NCBI RefSeq assembly: GCF_017654315.1
Contig: NZ_CP072203.1
Span: 1,240,001 to 1,304,000, forward strand
Direction: 5' to 3'
Length of the DNA: 64,000 bases
Origin: Gordonia polyisoprenivorans
GTDB taxonomy: Bacteria > Actinomycetota > Actinomycetes > Mycobacteriales > Mycobacteriaceae
The position numbers were made by a program, and so were the translations under genes. Below the pieces are notes generated by a model, which searched no databases, was not told the origin of the DNA, and saw nothing but the letters and a program-made list of their open reading frames with translations. Below are positions 42,218-51,825 of this stretch, piece by piece; position 1 is the stretch's first letter; each line of letters begins with the position of its first letter.

Positions 42218-43062
42218 TCGGTGCGGCCCCGTGATTCTGAGCGGCCCCCCGCCACGATGTCGGTGCACCGCTCGCCGACGGGTACCACCAGCGGACGCGA
42301 CGACACCGGATCGGCGATGACGCGGCTGCGCAGACCGAACACCTCCCACAGCATCTCTTCGGTGATCACGTCCTGCGGTGCGCCCTGGGTGATCACCGCG
42401 CCGTCGCGCATCACCACCAGTTCGTCGCTGTAGCGGCAGGCCAGCGCCAGATCGTGCAGCACCATCACCACCGTCCGCCGCTGCTCGGTGTGCAGGACGT
42501 CGATGAGGTCGAGGACCTCGAGGCTGCGGGACAGATCCAGGAACGTCGTCGGCTCGTCGAGGAGCAGCGTGTCGGTCTGTTGGGCGAGCACCATCGCGAT
42601 CCACACGCGCTGCCGCTGTCCGCCGGACAGGGAATCGACGGTGCGGTCGGCCAGGTCGGCCACGCCGGTCTGGGCGAGCGCCGCGTGCACCACGTCGCCG
42701 TCGCCGGCCGACCACTGGCGCAACCAGCTCTGGTGGGGATGGCGGCCGAGGGCGACGAGGTCGGCCACCAGGATTCCCTCCGGTGCGATCGGGCTCTGCG
42801 GCAGCACCGCCATCGCGGTGGCGAGTTCTCGCGTCGAGAGATCACCGAGCGCGCGTCCGTCGATCTCCACGCGACCCGACGAGATCGGGATCAGCCTCGA
42901 AAGTGCTTTGAGCAAAGTCGATTTGCCGCAGCCGTTGGGGCCGATGATGCAGGTCAACTGCCCGCGCGGGATGGTCAGGTCCAGGTTGGTGATCACCGGC
43001 GTGCCGCGGTAGCCGACGCTGATGCCGCGGGCGGCCAGGGCCTCGGTGGTGGGCGCACTCAT
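42214..43062 (-). CDS. cchE: Ferric-siderophore importer ATPase (CchE/FecE-like)
   Basis: A 282-residue ABC ATPase of the iron-siderophore/B12 importer class. It has Walker A GPNGCGKST, the Q-loop region MAVLPQSPIAPEG, signature LSGGQRQRVWIAMVLAQ, Walker B LLLDEPTTFLDL and H-loop VMVLHDLALA. It would power the permease pair encoded directly upstream. The ATG at 43062 overlaps the cchD-like stop by four bases, and its stop overlaps the exporter start. The lipoprotein at 22.4 kb is the probable binding protein. Confidence 0.92.
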   Translation of the reverse strand: MSAPTTEALAARGISVGYRGTPVITNLDLTIPRGQLTCIIGPNGCGKSTLLKALSRLIPISSGRVEIDGRALGDLSTRELATAMAVLPQSPIAPEGILVADLVALGRHPHQSWLRQWSAGDGDVVHAALAQTGVADLADRTVDSLSGGQRQRVWIAMVLAQQTDTLLLDEPTTFLDLSRSLEVLDLIDVLHTEQRRTVVMVLHDLALACRYSDELVVMRDGAVITQGAPQDVITEEMLWEVFGLRSRVIADPVSSRPLVVPVGERCTDIVAGGRSESRGRTE

Positions 43063-44117
43063 ACGGTCACCTTTCGATTCACGCGAATGAGAAGGACGAG
43101 CAGGAACGGCGCACCGAGGGCGGAGGTCACGATGCCGACCGGAGCCGATCCCAGGGCGTAGCGAGCGAGGAGGTCGGCGTAGAGGACGAGCGCGGCCGCG
43201 ACGAGCGCGCTGCCGATCACCGGCGGGGTGGGGCTGCGGTAGAGGAGCCGGGCCAGTTGCGGTGCGGCCAGCGCGACGAAGGTGATGGGTCCGGCCGCGG
43301 CAACCGTCGCCGCGGTCATCACCACAGCCGGGATCCACAGCAACAACAGGGTGGTGCGGATCGGTACACCGAGCGCGCGGGAGACGGCGTCGCCGAGATG
43401 GGTGACCCGAAAATCGAACGCCGCCAACGCGATCAACGACATCCCGACGCCGATGGTGATCCACAGCGGGACGACCTGTCCCCAGGTACGGGCCTCCAGT
43501 GAGCCGGTCAGCCACGACACGACGTCGGCGGCCTGCGCCAGACGCGACTGCACCAGCATCAGCGAGATGACGGCGGTGGCCAGGGCATTGACCCCCACCC
43601 CGATGAGCACCAACCGCATCGATTCCAGGCCGCCCCGGTAGGCCAGCGCGGTGATGACGACGGACACCAGGATGCCGCCGAGGAACGCGGCCCCGAGTGT
43701 TCCGATGGTGACCCCGCCGATCACCAGGCCCGCGGGCAGTAGCACGAGCATGGTGACGGCGGCCGCCGAGGCGCCCATCGAGACGCCCAGCAAATCGGGG
43801 CTGGCCAACGGATTCCGGGCCAGTGACTGGGTGATCGCACCGGCCGCACCGAGCGCCACACCCACGCCGAGACCGACCAGCACCCGCGGCATCCGCCAGT
43901 CGAGCACGGTCACCCGGTCGATGCGATCGCCGCCGCCGACCACGACCTGCGCCACGTCGGCCAGCGGGATGAAATAGGGTCCCGACGCCAATTCGACGAG
44001 GGCGGCGATGACCACGATCGCCGCCAGCAGCAGCGTCAGCAGCACCCCTCGGCGCTTGATACGCATGCGCGGTACCGGCCAGACGAGTTCGTCGGGGCGG
44101 GGAAGGGTGGCCGTCAT
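43059..44117 (-). CDS. cchD: Ferric-siderophore importer permease (CchD/FecCD-like)
   Basis: A 352-residue FecCD-type permease with about nine to ten transmembrane helices. It has conserved family segments such as WRMPRVLVGLGVGVALGAAGAITQ, NPLASPDLLGVSMGA, and a TFVALAAPQLARLL coupling region that contacts the ATPase. Start MTATLPRPDELVW at 44117, overlapping the upstream permease stop (ATGA). Confidence 0.9.
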   Translation of the reverse strand: MTATLPRPDELVWPVPRMRIKRRGVLLTLLLAAIVVIAALVELASGPYFIPLADVAQVVVGGGDRIDRVTVLDWRMPRVLVGLGVGVALGAAGAITQSLARNPLASPDLLGVSMGASAAAVTMLVLLPAGLVIGGVTIGTLGAAFLGGILVSVVITALAYRGGLESMRLVLIGVGVNALATAVISLMLVQSRLAQAADVVSWLTGSLEARTWGQVVPLWITIGVGMSLIALAAFDFRVTHLGDAVSRALGVPIRTTLLLLWIPAVVMTAATVAAAGPITFVALAAPQLARLLYRSPTPPVIGSALVAAALVLYADLLARYALGSAPVGIVTSALGAPFLLVLLIRVNRKVTV

Positions 44118-45166
44118 GTCTGCACCATCCGGCGGCGGCGGACCAGATAGATGTAGACCGGCACGCCGATGAACGCGAGGATCACCCCGACCTGGACCTC
44201 GGCGGGACGCATGACCACCCGGCCGATGACGTCGGCGACGAGCATCAGCGCGGCACCGGCGGGCATACACGCCACGAGTAGCCAGCGATGGTCGGGTCCG
44301 GTGAAATGCCGCACGATATGCGGCACCACCAACCCGAGGAAGGCGATCGGTCCGGCTGCCGCGGTGCCCGCGGCGGCCAGCAGGGTCAGGGCGAGAAAGC
44401 ATGCGCCGCGGATCATTCCGACCCGGACGCCGAGGGCGGTGGCCAGTTCCGGACCTGCGGCGAGCACGTTGAGCGACGGGCCGCATGCCAGGGCCACGAC
44501 CACGCCGACGATCATCAGCGGCGCGACACCGGCGAGGATGCCGAGGTCGCGTTCCACCAGCGAGCCGGCACTCCAGAAGCGGTACTGGTTGAGGCTGGCC
44601 TGATCGTTCAGGATCACCGCTGTCGTCCCGGCGATGAAGAACGCCGAGCACGCCGCACCGGCGAGGATCAGTGACAGCGGGTTGGCGCCTCCGCCGCCGA
44701 GGGAGGCCACCCCGAAGACCAGGGCGGCCGCGATGATCGCGCCGGCGACGGCGAACCACACGTAGGCCGACACGCTCTGCAGGCCGAAGAGGAAGACCGC
44801 GAGCACGGAGAAGAATGCGGCGCCGCCGGAGATGCCGAGGACTCCCGGATCGCCGAGCGGGTTGCCGGTCAGGCCCTGCACGAGCGCACCGGACAGGGCG
44901 ATCGCCGCACCGACCGCGATGGCCATCAGTGTGCGGGGAATTCGCTGATCCCACACGATGATCCCGATGTCGCCGCCATGGCCCCGGCCCGCGGTCAGGG
45001 CGTCGATCACCTGGGCCGGGTCGGTCCAGCGCGTGCCGATCCACATCGACAGCACCGCGCCCACCAGCATCAGGACGACCGCGACCGACACGGTGAGCAC
45101 ACGGCGCCGGGTTGCGGTCGTCGTCGACGGGGGTGTCGACGGGGGTACTGCCGCCGTTGCCGTCAT
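44114..45166 (-). CDS. cchC: Ferric-siderophore importer permease (CchC/FecCD-like), first gene of the transport operon
   Basis: A 350-residue FecCD-type permease, partner of the next gene. It has the hallmark segments WDQRIPRTLMAIAVGAAIALSGA, GNPLGDPGVLGISGGAAFF and GPIAFLGLVVPHIVRH (ATPase-coupling loop). The ATG at 45166 has GGAGAGGTGG close upstream; an extra eight codons would be added by an earlier start at 45190. It heads five genes (import permeases, import ATPase, two exporter halves) joined by ATGA overlaps, so import and export are translationally coupled. An iron-box-like half site lies about 60 bp upstream. Confidence 0.9.
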   Translation of the reverse strand: MTATAAVPPSTPPSTTTATRRRVLTVSVAVVLMLVGAVLSMWIGTRWTDPAQVIDALTAGRGHGGDIGIIVWDQRIPRTLMAIAVGAAIALSGALVQGLTGNPLGDPGVLGISGGAAFFSVLAVFLFGLQSVSAYVWFAVAGAIIAAALVFGVASLGGGGANPLSLILAGAACSAFFIAGTTAVILNDQASLNQYRFWSAGSLVERDLGILAGVAPLMIVGVVVALACGPSLNVLAAGPELATALGVRVGMIRGACFLALTLLAAAGTAAAGPIAFLGLVVPHIVRHFTGPDHRWLLVACMPAGAALMLVADVIGRVVMRPAEVQVGVILAFIGVPVYIYLVRRRRMVQT

Positions 45167-45223
45167 CGTCACCACCTCTCCCCGGTGCACTCGGTGCCGC
45201 TTTCGCCGGATCCGCAGCGAGTC

Positions 45224-45242
45224 TATATGGAGCCTTACCTAA
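45224..45242. promoter_or_regulatory. Candidate iron box (strong half site) upstream of the transport operon
   Basis: On the minus strand TTAGGTAAGGCTCCATATA matches TTAGGTTAGGCTAACCTAA at 11 of the first 12 positions but poorly in the right half (12 of 19 overall). Its place in front of the first transport gene supports iron regulation. Confidence 0.55.
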
Positions 45243-45379
45243 GTCCCTCCGCCGCCGGTGGTCCCTGGCCGCCGGTGGCGGAGGCTGCACTGACAGACGA
45301 TCGATTCCATGAGTAGGTTGGAACACTGAGTGTTCGTTCGGTTCGTGGCCGCCGATGTGGCCGGCAGTGAGGTGGAGGC

Positions 45380-46402
45380 ATGGCACAGGAACTCAAGCTC
45401 GGACTGAAGGCGTCGGCGGAGCAGTTCGATCCCCGGGAATTGGTGGAGATCGCGGTCGCTGCCGAGGAGCACGGGATGGATTCGGTCGCGGTGAGCGACC
45501 ACTTCCAGCCGTGGCGCCACAACGGCGGGCACGCGCCGTTCTCACTGGCGTGGATGGCCGCGGTCGGCGAACGCACCAAGCGGGTCCAGATCGGTACCTC
45601 GGTGATGACACCGACGTTTCGCTACAACCCGGCGGTCATCGCCCAGGCGTTCGCGTCGATGGGCTGCATGTACCCGGGTCGCATCATGCTCGGCGTGGGC
45701 ACCGGTGAGGCGCTCAACGAGTACGCGACCGGATTCCAGGGGGAGTGGCCGGAGTTCAAGGAGCGCTTCGCGCGACTGCGCGAGGCCATCGCCCTGATGC
45801 GTCAACTGTGGACCGGTGACCAGGTCGACTTCGACGGCGACTACTACCACACCCAGGGTGCGTACATGTATGACGTTCCCGAACAACCGATTCCGGTGTA
45901 CGTGGCGGCCGGTGGGCCGGTCGTCGCGCGCTACGCCGGACGGGCCGGCGACGGGTTCATCTGCACCTCCGGCAAGGGTGCAGAACTCTATACCGAAAAG
46001 CTGATCCCGGCGGTCAAGGAGGGCGCGGAGAAGGCCGAGCGCGACTTCACCAAGATCGACCGGATGATCGAGATCAAGATCTCCTACGATCCCGATCCGC
46101 AACTGGCGCTGGAGAACTGCCGATTCTGGGCTCCGCTGTCGCTGACCGCGGAACAGAAGCACAGCGTCAACTCGTCGACGGAGATGGAGCGGTTGGCCGA
46201 CGAACTGCCGATCGAGCAGGTCGCCAAGCGCTGGATCGTCGCCTCCGACCCTGACGAGGCCGTCGAGAAGGTCAAGTTCTACACCGACGCAGGCCTTAAC
46301 CACCTGGTGTTCCACGCGCCCGGCCACGATCAGCGGCGGTTCCTGGCGAACTTCGAGAAGGATCTCGCGCCGCGGTTGCGCAAACTGGCTGTCGCCGACT
46401 AG
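45380..46402 (+). CDS. fgd1: F420-dependent glucose-6-phosphate dehydrogenase
   Basis: A 340-residue luciferase-like TIM-barrel enzyme that oxidises glucose-6-phosphate to 6-phosphogluconolactone while reducing coenzyme F420. The sequence follows mycobacterial FGD1 closely throughout: [38 protein letters not shown] (catalytic Asp/His region), [70 protein letters not shown] segment, and [16 protein letters not shown]. It implies an F420 system in this organism. In M. tuberculosis fgd1, pta and ackA are adjacent (Rv0407-0409); here four genes intervene. A gaggtggaggc ribosome-binding region precedes the ATG. Confidence 0.96.
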   Translation: MAQELKLGLKASAEQFDPRELVEIAVAAEEHGMDSVAVSDHFQPWRHNGGHAPFSLAWMAAVGERTKRVQIGTSVMTPTFRYNPAVIAQAFASMGCMYPGRIMLGVGTGEALNEYATGFQGEWPEFKERFARLREAIALMRQLWTGDQVDFDGDYYHTQGAYMYDVPEQPIPVYVAAGGPVVARYAGRAGDGFICTSGKGAELYTEKLIPAVKEGAEKAERDFTKIDRMIEIKISYDPDPQLALENCRFWAPLSLTAEQKHSVNSSTEMERLADELPIEQVAKRWIVASDPDEAVEKVKFYTDAGLNHLVFHAPGHDQRRFLANFEKDLAPRLRKLAVAD

Positions 46403-46415
46403 GTTTCGCGGTTCG

Positions 46416-47369
46416 TCAGACGTCGGCGGGTGCCAGTGACGAGGGCTGCACCGTCGGATGCGTGCGGTGCACCTGCTCGTAGAGCAGGCCGATGACGCGC
46501 TCGGCCACCGGATTCTGCCGCGCCCGGTGATGGCGGCGCAACGCCAGTGCCCGCCGCGGGGTGGGCTCGGCGATCGCCACGGTGCGCACGCCCGCAGGGA
46601 GGTCGATCACCGCCAATGCCGGCACCACGGTCAGCCCGACACCGGCGGCGACGAAGCGCATGGCCGTGCCGTAGTCGTGGGTCTCGACCCGGAAGTTCGG
46701 GGTGAAACCCGCAGCGGCACAAGCTTTCAGCAGGCCTTCGCGACACGGTCCGCGTGCCACGTCGTTGTCGATCCAGGCGTCGTCGGCGAGTTCGCGTAGG
46801 GTCACCCGGTCGCGAGCGGCGTATGCCGAGCCTTCGCCGACGACCACCAGATAGTCCTCGGTCACCAGCGGTACGGAGTCGAAGCCGGGAACCGGGGTGA
46901 CGATCGGTGCGCGGCGCAGGGCGCTCTCCGGGCTCTCCACGTAGATCTCGATGTCGGGTGCGCTCCCCTCGGGATCGGCCAGTTCGATCAGCCGGAGATC
47001 GAGTCGGGTGTCCGGGAACTCGCGACCGATGGTCGCGATGACCTCCGGCATCCACGCGGCGCCCGCGGACGCGAAGTAGGCGACGCGCAGGGTGCCGGCG
47101 TTGCCGTGCCGCAGATCGGCGACCAGACCGTCGAGGCGTGCGAGACCATCGAAGACCGCCGAGGACTCGGCGGCCAGCGTGGTGCCGGCATCGGTCGGGA
47201 CGATTCCCCGCCCGACCCGTTCGATCAGCGTGAGTCCGGTCTCGCGCTGGAGCCCGGCGATGTGCTGGCTGACCGCGGACGGGGTGTACCCGAGGGCGGC
47301 GGCGGCGCCGCCGATCGACCCCTCGGCGACCACGGCGCGGAAGATGCGGAGGCGATGCGGATCGATCAT
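46416..47369 (-). CDS. LysR-family transcriptional regulator
   Basis: A 317-residue LysR regulator. The N-terminal winged helix-turn-helix reads RLRIFRAVVAEGSIGGAAAALGYTPSAVSQHIAGLQRETG (residues about 5-45, positions 47357-47240). The effector domain starts around GTLRVAYFASAGAAWMP. The protein begins MIDPHRLRIF at 47369; an ATG four codons earlier is possible. It is divergent from an EamA transporter gene with a 75-bp gap, the classic arrangement in which a LysR protein controls its neighbour. The effector is unknown. Confidence 0.9.
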   Translation of the reverse strand: MIDPHRLRIFRAVVAEGSIGGAAAALGYTPSAVSQHIAGLQRETGLTLIERVGRGIVPTDAGTTLAAESSAVFDGLARLDGLVADLRHGNAGTLRVAYFASAGAAWMPEVIATIGREFPDTRLDLRLIELADPEGSAPDIEIYVESPESALRRAPIVTPVPGFDSVPLVTEDYLVVVGEGSAYAARDRVTLRELADDAWIDNDVARGPCREGLLKACAAAGFTPNFRVETHDYGTAMRFVAAGVGLTVVPALAVIDLPAGVRTVAIAEPTPRRALALRRHHRARQNPVAERVIGLLYEQVHRTHPTVQPSSLAPADV

Positions 47370-47444
47370 GCCCACGACCATACAGTCACACTGATGGGTC
47401 AGTGTAGAAATATGAAATTGTGCTGAAGTCTCCGATGGTCGACG

Positions 47445-48440
47445 ATGAGAACCATGACCCTCGGATCGCGCACCCTGAATCTCCCGGCGCTGGCCGCACT
47501 GACCACGGTCACGCTGTGGGCGCTGTCGTTCATCGCGATCCGTTCGGCCGGGCACGCATTCTCGCCCGGTGTGCTCGCGCTCGGGCGGTTGGCCGTCGCG
47601 GTGGCCGCCCTCGCGGTGATCGTCGCCATCGCCGGCATGAAGACCAGACGAGGCGCTCGACGCTCGGCGTTCCGCCCGCCGCGCGGCCGGGCCCTGGTGC
47701 TCGTGCTGGCCTACGGGGTGGCCTGGTTCGGCGTCTACAGCGTGGTGCTCAACTGGGCCGAACGCCACATCGACGCCGGGACCGCCTCGCTGCTGGTGAA
47801 CTTCGCCCCGATCCTCGTCGCGGTCTTCGCGGGACTCTTTCTCGGCGAAGGGTTCTCCACCCAGTTGAGCGTCGGGATTGCCATCGCCTTCGCCGGCGTC
47901 GTACTCATCACGTTCGGCGGCGGGGGAGCGCACGCCGACTGGCTCGGCGTCGGGCTGGGTCTGCTCGCCGCGGTCCTCTACGCCACCGGCGTGCTGTTGC
48001 AGAAGGTGGCGCTGGCCACCGTCGACGCCCTGACCGCGACCTTCTGGGGCGCGGTCGCCGGTCTGGTGGTCACCCTGCCGTTCGTGCCCGCCGCGATCGG
48101 TGAGGTTTCCTCTGCCTCGGCCGCCGACCTCGCCTGGATGGTGTTCCTCGGCGTCGGACCCACCGCGATTGCCTTCACCACCTGGGCGTATGCCCTCTCG
48201 CGCACCGACGCCGGCGCGATGGCCGCGACCACCCTCGTCGTTCCGGCCCTGGTCATCGTCTTGTCGTGGCTGCTGCTCTCGGAGATCCCGACACCACTGC
48301 GCATCGTCGGCGGAGTGCTGTGCCTGTTCGGGGTGGCACTCACCCGCGGCCTCATCAAGGTGCCCGGCGGCGGGCGATCAGTCGTCGGCGGGCGCCCGAT
48401 CGTCGAGCGTGAGCTGGAGGAATGCGAGGTCAAGCCATGA
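47445..48440 (+). CDS. EamA/DMT-family transporter
   Basis: A 331-residue membrane protein with ten predicted helices in two EamA repeats, the drug/metabolite transporter fold used for efflux of amino acids, purines and other small metabolites. Repeat features include LWALSFIAIRSAGHAFSP, NFAPILVAVFAGLFLGEG at the end of repeat 1, and ATTLVVPALVIVLSWLLLSE at the end of repeat 2. It is probably controlled by the divergent LysR gene. The last 63 bp overlap the convergent acetyltransferase gene tail to tail. Confidence 0.88.
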   Translation: MRTMTLGSRTLNLPALAALTTVTLWALSFIAIRSAGHAFSPGVLALGRLAVAVAALAVIVAIAGMKTRRGARRSAFRPPRGRALVLVLAYGVAWFGVYSVVLNWAERHIDAGTASLLVNFAPILVAVFAGLFLGEGFSTQLSVGIAIAFAGVVLITFGGGGAHADWLGVGLGLLAAVLYATGVLLQKVALATVDALTATFWGAVAGLVVTLPFVPAAIGEVSSASAADLAWMVFLGVGPTAIAFTTWAYALSRTDAGAMAATTLVVPALVIVLSWLLLSEIPTPLRIVGGVLCLFGVALTRGLIKVPGGGRSVVGGRPIVERELEECEVKP

Positions 48441-48923
48441 CCCGAACTTCGTCCCGACCTCGGTGAGCAACCCCACCCGGGAGAAACCGAGCCGTTCGTG
48501 CAGGCGGATCGACCCGGTGTTGGCGGCGTCGATACCCGCGACCATCACATGTACCCGATTCTCGCGGGCGCGGGTGATCAGCGCATCCATCAACAGGCTC
48601 CCGATACCGCGTCCCTGCTGTCCCTCGCGGACATAGACCGAGTGTTCGACGGTGTGGCGGTAGCCGTCATGCGGGCGGTACGGACCGTAGGTCGCGTAGC
48701 CCAGGACATGTGCTGCCGCCGAATCATCAGCGGAGTCCGCGCCATCATCCTCCACGGCGACGAGCACGGGGAAGCCGGCGGCCTGCCGCCCGGTGAGCCA
48801 CTCGCGGCGGTTGTCGGCGTCGACGAGCTGGTCGTTCCAGATCGCGGTGGTGTGCTCGACGGCGTGGTTGTAGATGACGGTGATGCCGTCGACGTCGCCG
48901 GGTTCGGCGTCGCGGATGTGCAT
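48378..48923 (-). CDS. GNAT N-acetyltransferase, PAT/Bar-like
   Basis: A 181-residue GNAT acetyltransferase. MHIRDAEPGDVDGITVIYNHAVEHTTAIWND is the opening of phosphinothricin/methionine-sulfoximine acetyltransferases. YRHTVEHSVYVREGQQGRGIGSLLMDALI holds the acetyl-CoA P-loop (QGRGIG), and IDAANTGSIRLHERLGFSRVG the second CoA contact. It would acetylate amino acid analogues in the cytoplasm. The start at 48923 fits the family; the frame is open further upstream, but that part looks unrelated. It lies next to the TetR gene, divergently. Confidence 0.85.
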   Translation of the reverse strand: MHIRDAEPGDVDGITVIYNHAVEHTTAIWNDQLVDADNRREWLTGRQAAGFPVLVAVEDDGADSADDSAAAHVLGYATYGPYRPHDGYRHTVEHSVYVREGQQGRGIGSLLMDALITRARENRVHVMVAGIDAANTGSIRLHERLGFSRVGLLTEVGTKFGSWLDLAFLQLTLDDRAPADD

Positions 48924-49015
48924 GGCGGCCCCCGATGCTCGATAGGTGTGGACGAGGCGATTCTCACCGATGCGGGCGCTCCACATCGACGCGGGGTCTT
49001 CGATAAGTTCTTCAG

Positions 49016-49606
49016 GTGGATCGCGATCGGATGGTGGAGGTGGGAGTCGGACTCGTGTCGCGTTTCGGCGCGAAGACGCTGAGTCTGACCTCGGTGGCCC
49101 GGCACGCCGGGGTGGCACGGGCGACCGCCTACCGCATGTTCGGTGGCCGCGACGCGCTGGTCGCCGCGATCGTCGACCGCGAGGTCGCCCAGTTGCGCGT
49201 GCAGTTGCGCGAGTGGGCGGCGACCGAATCCGATGCCGCGGGCAAGGTGCGCGCCCAGATCCGTCACGTGCTGCCCTACATCCGTGAGCACGAGGCCCTG
49301 CAATATGTGCTGCGTCACGAACCCGAGGAGATCGTGCGGGCGTTGATCAGCACCACCGACTCCGAGGGGCCATCGCTGGTTGCCCGGATCGTCGACGAGG
49401 CGCTACCCGACATGGCGCCCGAGATCGGACAACACCTGGTGCCCGACGCCCGTGGGGCAGCCGAATTCCTGGTGCGCGTGATCTATTCGGTGATGCTGGT
49501 TCCCGACAGCTCGTTGTCCGACGAGCAGATCGCCGACCTGGTGGTCCGCGCGATCGTCAGCGATGGGCCCGACGAAGCGCCGACCACCGATCGGCCGGCA
49601 GACTGA
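49016..49606 (+). CDS. TetR-family transcriptional regulator
   Basis: A 196-residue TetR-type repressor. The helix-turn-helix is TSVARHAGVARATAYRMFGGRDALVAAIVDRE (about residues 25-56). The C-terminal ligand domain is alpha-helical and ends LSDEQIADLVVRAIVSDG. The GTG at 49016 is taken as start; GTG at 49034 is also possible. It ends 29 bp before pta on the same strand. Targets may include itself, the divergent acetyltransferase gene or pta-ackA (inference). Confidence 0.87.
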   Translation: MDRDRMVEVGVGLVSRFGAKTLSLTSVARHAGVARATAYRMFGGRDALVAAIVDREVAQLRVQLREWAATESDAAGKVRAQIRHVLPYIREHEALQYVLRHEPEEIVRALISTTDSEGPSLVARIVDEALPDMAPEIGQHLVPDARGAAEFLVRVIYSVMLVPDSSLSDEQIADLVVRAIVSDGPDEAPTTDRPAD

Positions 49607-49635
49607 GGTCGAGCAGAACCACTAGGGTTACGGCC

Positions 49636-51825
49636 ATGGGTGCAGAGACGACCACCGCCACCGACGAGGACGGATCGAACGACCGGGCGGTGGTGTCGGG
49701 CCCGGTGGTGTCGAGCCCGGAGGTGTCGGGCCCGGAGGTTTCCACCAAGGTCTACATCGCCTCGGCCGAGGGCGACACCGGGAAGTCGACCGTCGCGCTC
49801 GGCGTGCTGTCGCTGCTGAGTGCGACCGGCGGTCGGGTAGGGGTGTTCCGGCCGATCTCGCGGGCCGGCGCCGGCGAGCGCGACTACCTCGTCGAGATGC
49901 TCATCGAGCATACCTCGGCCGACATCGACTACGACGACTGCATCGGCGTCACCTACGACCAGGTACACGCCGCACCCGACGGCGCGATCGCCGAGATCGT
50001 GGCCCGATTCCACGCGGTGGAGGCGCTCTGCGACGCTGTGGTGATCATCGGCTCGGACTACACCGACGTCGGCAACCCGTCCGAACTCGCCTACAACGCG
50101 CGCGTCGCCGCCAACCTCTCGGCGCCGATCATCTTGGCGCTCAACGCGTCCGGACGCACGCCGGTGGAGGTGCGCGAAACCGCCGAGCATCTACTCGCCG
50201 ACATCGCCGCCATCCACGCCACCACGGCCGCCGTGATCGCGAATCGGTGTGACCCCGAACAGATGTCGGCGGTGGCGGCCGAGCTGTCGAGGATCTCGGT
50301 GCCCACGTGGTGTCTGCCGGAGCAGCCGGTGCTCTTCGCGCCGACGATGGCCGAACTCAAGGATTCGTTGCGGGCGAGTCTGTACAGCGGCGACCCGGAG
50401 CTCCTCGACCGCGAAGCGCTCAAGGTGATGGTCGGCGGGATGACCGTCGAGCACATCCTGGAACGGTTGTCCGAAGGTACCGTGGTCATCGCCCCCGCCG
50501 ACCGCTCGGACGTCCTGCTCGCTCTGGTCAATGCGAATGCGGCACAAGGATTCCCGCGGCTGTCGGGCATCATCCTCAATGGCGGGATGCGACCGCACCC
50601 GATGATCGACGCGCTCGTCGACGGTCTGCAGTCGACGCTGCCGATCATCATGTGCGAGCAGGGGACCTACGAGACCGCCCGCACCGCGGCCAACACCCGC
50701 GGCCGCGTCGCCGTCGGGTCGGCGCGCAAGATCGAGGCGGCACTGGGTCTGATGGAGACCCACATCGATCCCGAGGCGATGATGAAGGTACTCAAGGTGC
50801 CGACACCCGCGATCATGACGCCGCAGATGTTCGAGTACGGGCTGATCGTGCGGGCCCGCGCCGACCGCCGGTGCATCGTGCTGCCCGAGGGCGGCGACGA
50901 CCGAATCCTGCGCGCGGCAGGGCGATTGCTTCGTCGTGGGGTGGTGTCGCTGATCATTCTCGGCGACGAGACGGCCGTACCGCGCCGCGCCCACGAGCTC
51001 GGGGTGGATCTCGACGGTGTGCAGGTCATCGACCCCGCGACCTCACCGCTCACCGACGAGTTCGCGCAGATCTATGCGGAGTTGCGCAAGAACAAGGGTG
51101 TCGACTTCGAGCAGGCGCAGGAAAGGATGCGTGACGTCTCGTACTTCGGCACGATGCTGGTCTACACCGGGCGTGCCGACGGTATGGTCTCGGGCGCCGC
51201 CCACACCACCGCACACACCATCCGGCCCGCATTCGAGGTGATCAAGACGACGCCGGGGGTCTCGACGGTCTCGAGCGTGTTCTTCATGTGTCTGGCCGAC
51301 AAGGTGCTCGCCTACGGTGACTGCGCGATCGTGCCCGACCCCACCGCCGAGCAGCTCGCCGACATCGCGATCTCCTCGGCGGCAACGGCTTCCGGATTCG
51401 GCATCGAGCCGCGGGTGGCCATGCTCTCGTATTCGACGGGTAGTTCGGGCACCGGTGCCGACGTCGACAAGGTGCGCGTGGCCACCGATCTGGTCCGCGA
51501 ACGCGCCCCACAATTATTGGTGGAAGGCCCGATTCAGTACGACGCCGCCGTCGAACCGTCGGTGGCGGCGACCAAGATGCCGGACTCGCCGGTGGCCGGA
51601 CGCGCGACGGTGCTCATCTTCCCCGACCTGAATACCGGTAACAATACCTACAAAGCCGTCCAGCGCAGCGCCGGAGCGGTCGCCATCGGGCCGGTGCTGC
51701 AAGGCATTCGGCGGCCGATCAACGATCTGTCCCGAGGCGCGCTGGTCGACGACATCGTCAACACCGTCGCGATCACCGCGATCCAGGCGCAGAACATGGC
51801 GGCAACGAGGCGGCGCGAGGCATGA
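49636..51825 (+). CDS. pta: Phosphate acetyltransferase
   Basis: A 729-residue Pta that interconverts acetyl-CoA and acetyl phosphate. Domains: an N-terminal P-loop domain ([18 protein letters not shown], about residues 39-56; residues to about 230), a DRTGG regulatory domain (about 250-370) and the C-terminal catalytic PTA domain (about 400-725) with [20 protein letters not shown] and [12 protein letters not shown]. The N-terminal 40 residues form a low-complexity tail with repeats of VVSGP/EVSGP encoded by 15-bp units. M. tuberculosis Pta is about 690 residues, so the tail accounts for the extra length. The stop overlaps the ackA ATG (ATGA), giving translational coupling. Confidence 0.95.
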   Translation: MGAETTTATDEDGSNDRAVVSGPVVSSPEVSGPEVSTKVYIASAEGDTGKSTVALGVLSLLSATGGRVGVFRPISRAGAGERDYLVEMLIEHTSADIDYDDCIGVTYDQVHAAPDGAIAEIVARFHAVEALCDAVVIIGSDYTDVGNPSELAYNARVAANLSAPIILALNASGRTPVEVRETAEHLLADIAAIHATTAAVIANRCDPEQMSAVAAELSRISVPTWCLPEQPVLFAPTMAELKDSLRASLYSGDPELLDREALKVMVGGMTVEHILERLSEGTVVIAPADRSDVLLALVNANAAQGFPRLSGIILNGGMRPHPMIDALVDGLQSTLPIIMCEQGTYETARTAANTRGRVAVGSARKIEAALGLMETHIDPEAMMKVLKVPTPAIMTPQMFEYGLIVRARADRRCIVLPEGGDDRILRAAGRLLRRGVVSLIILGDETAVPRRAHELGVDLDGVQVIDPATSPLTDEFAQIYAELRKNKGVDFEQAQERMRDVSYFGTMLVYTGRADGMVSGAAHTTAHTIRPAFEVIKTTPGVSTVSSVFFMCLADKVLAYGDCAIVPDPTAEQLADIAISSAATASGFGIEPRVAMLSYSTGSSGTGADVDKVRVATDLVRERAPQLLVEGPIQYDAAVEPSVAATKMPDSPVAGRATVLIFPDLNTGNNTYKAVQRSAGAVAIGPVLQGIRRPINDLSRGALVDDIVNTVAITAIQAQNMAATRRREA
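49689..49742 (+). repeat. 15-bp minisatellite in the pta 5' end
   Basis: Three full units and one partial unit of g(t/a)ggtgtcg(g/a)gcccg encode (V/E)VSGP-type pentapeptides in the variable N-terminal tail of Pta. Confidence 0.8.

Noticed and set aside
46393..46428. 7-bp stem (cgccgac/gtcggcg) between the fgd1 and LysR stops as a terminator
   Set aside because: Short stem with a 22-nt loop overlapping both coding ends; too weak to call.
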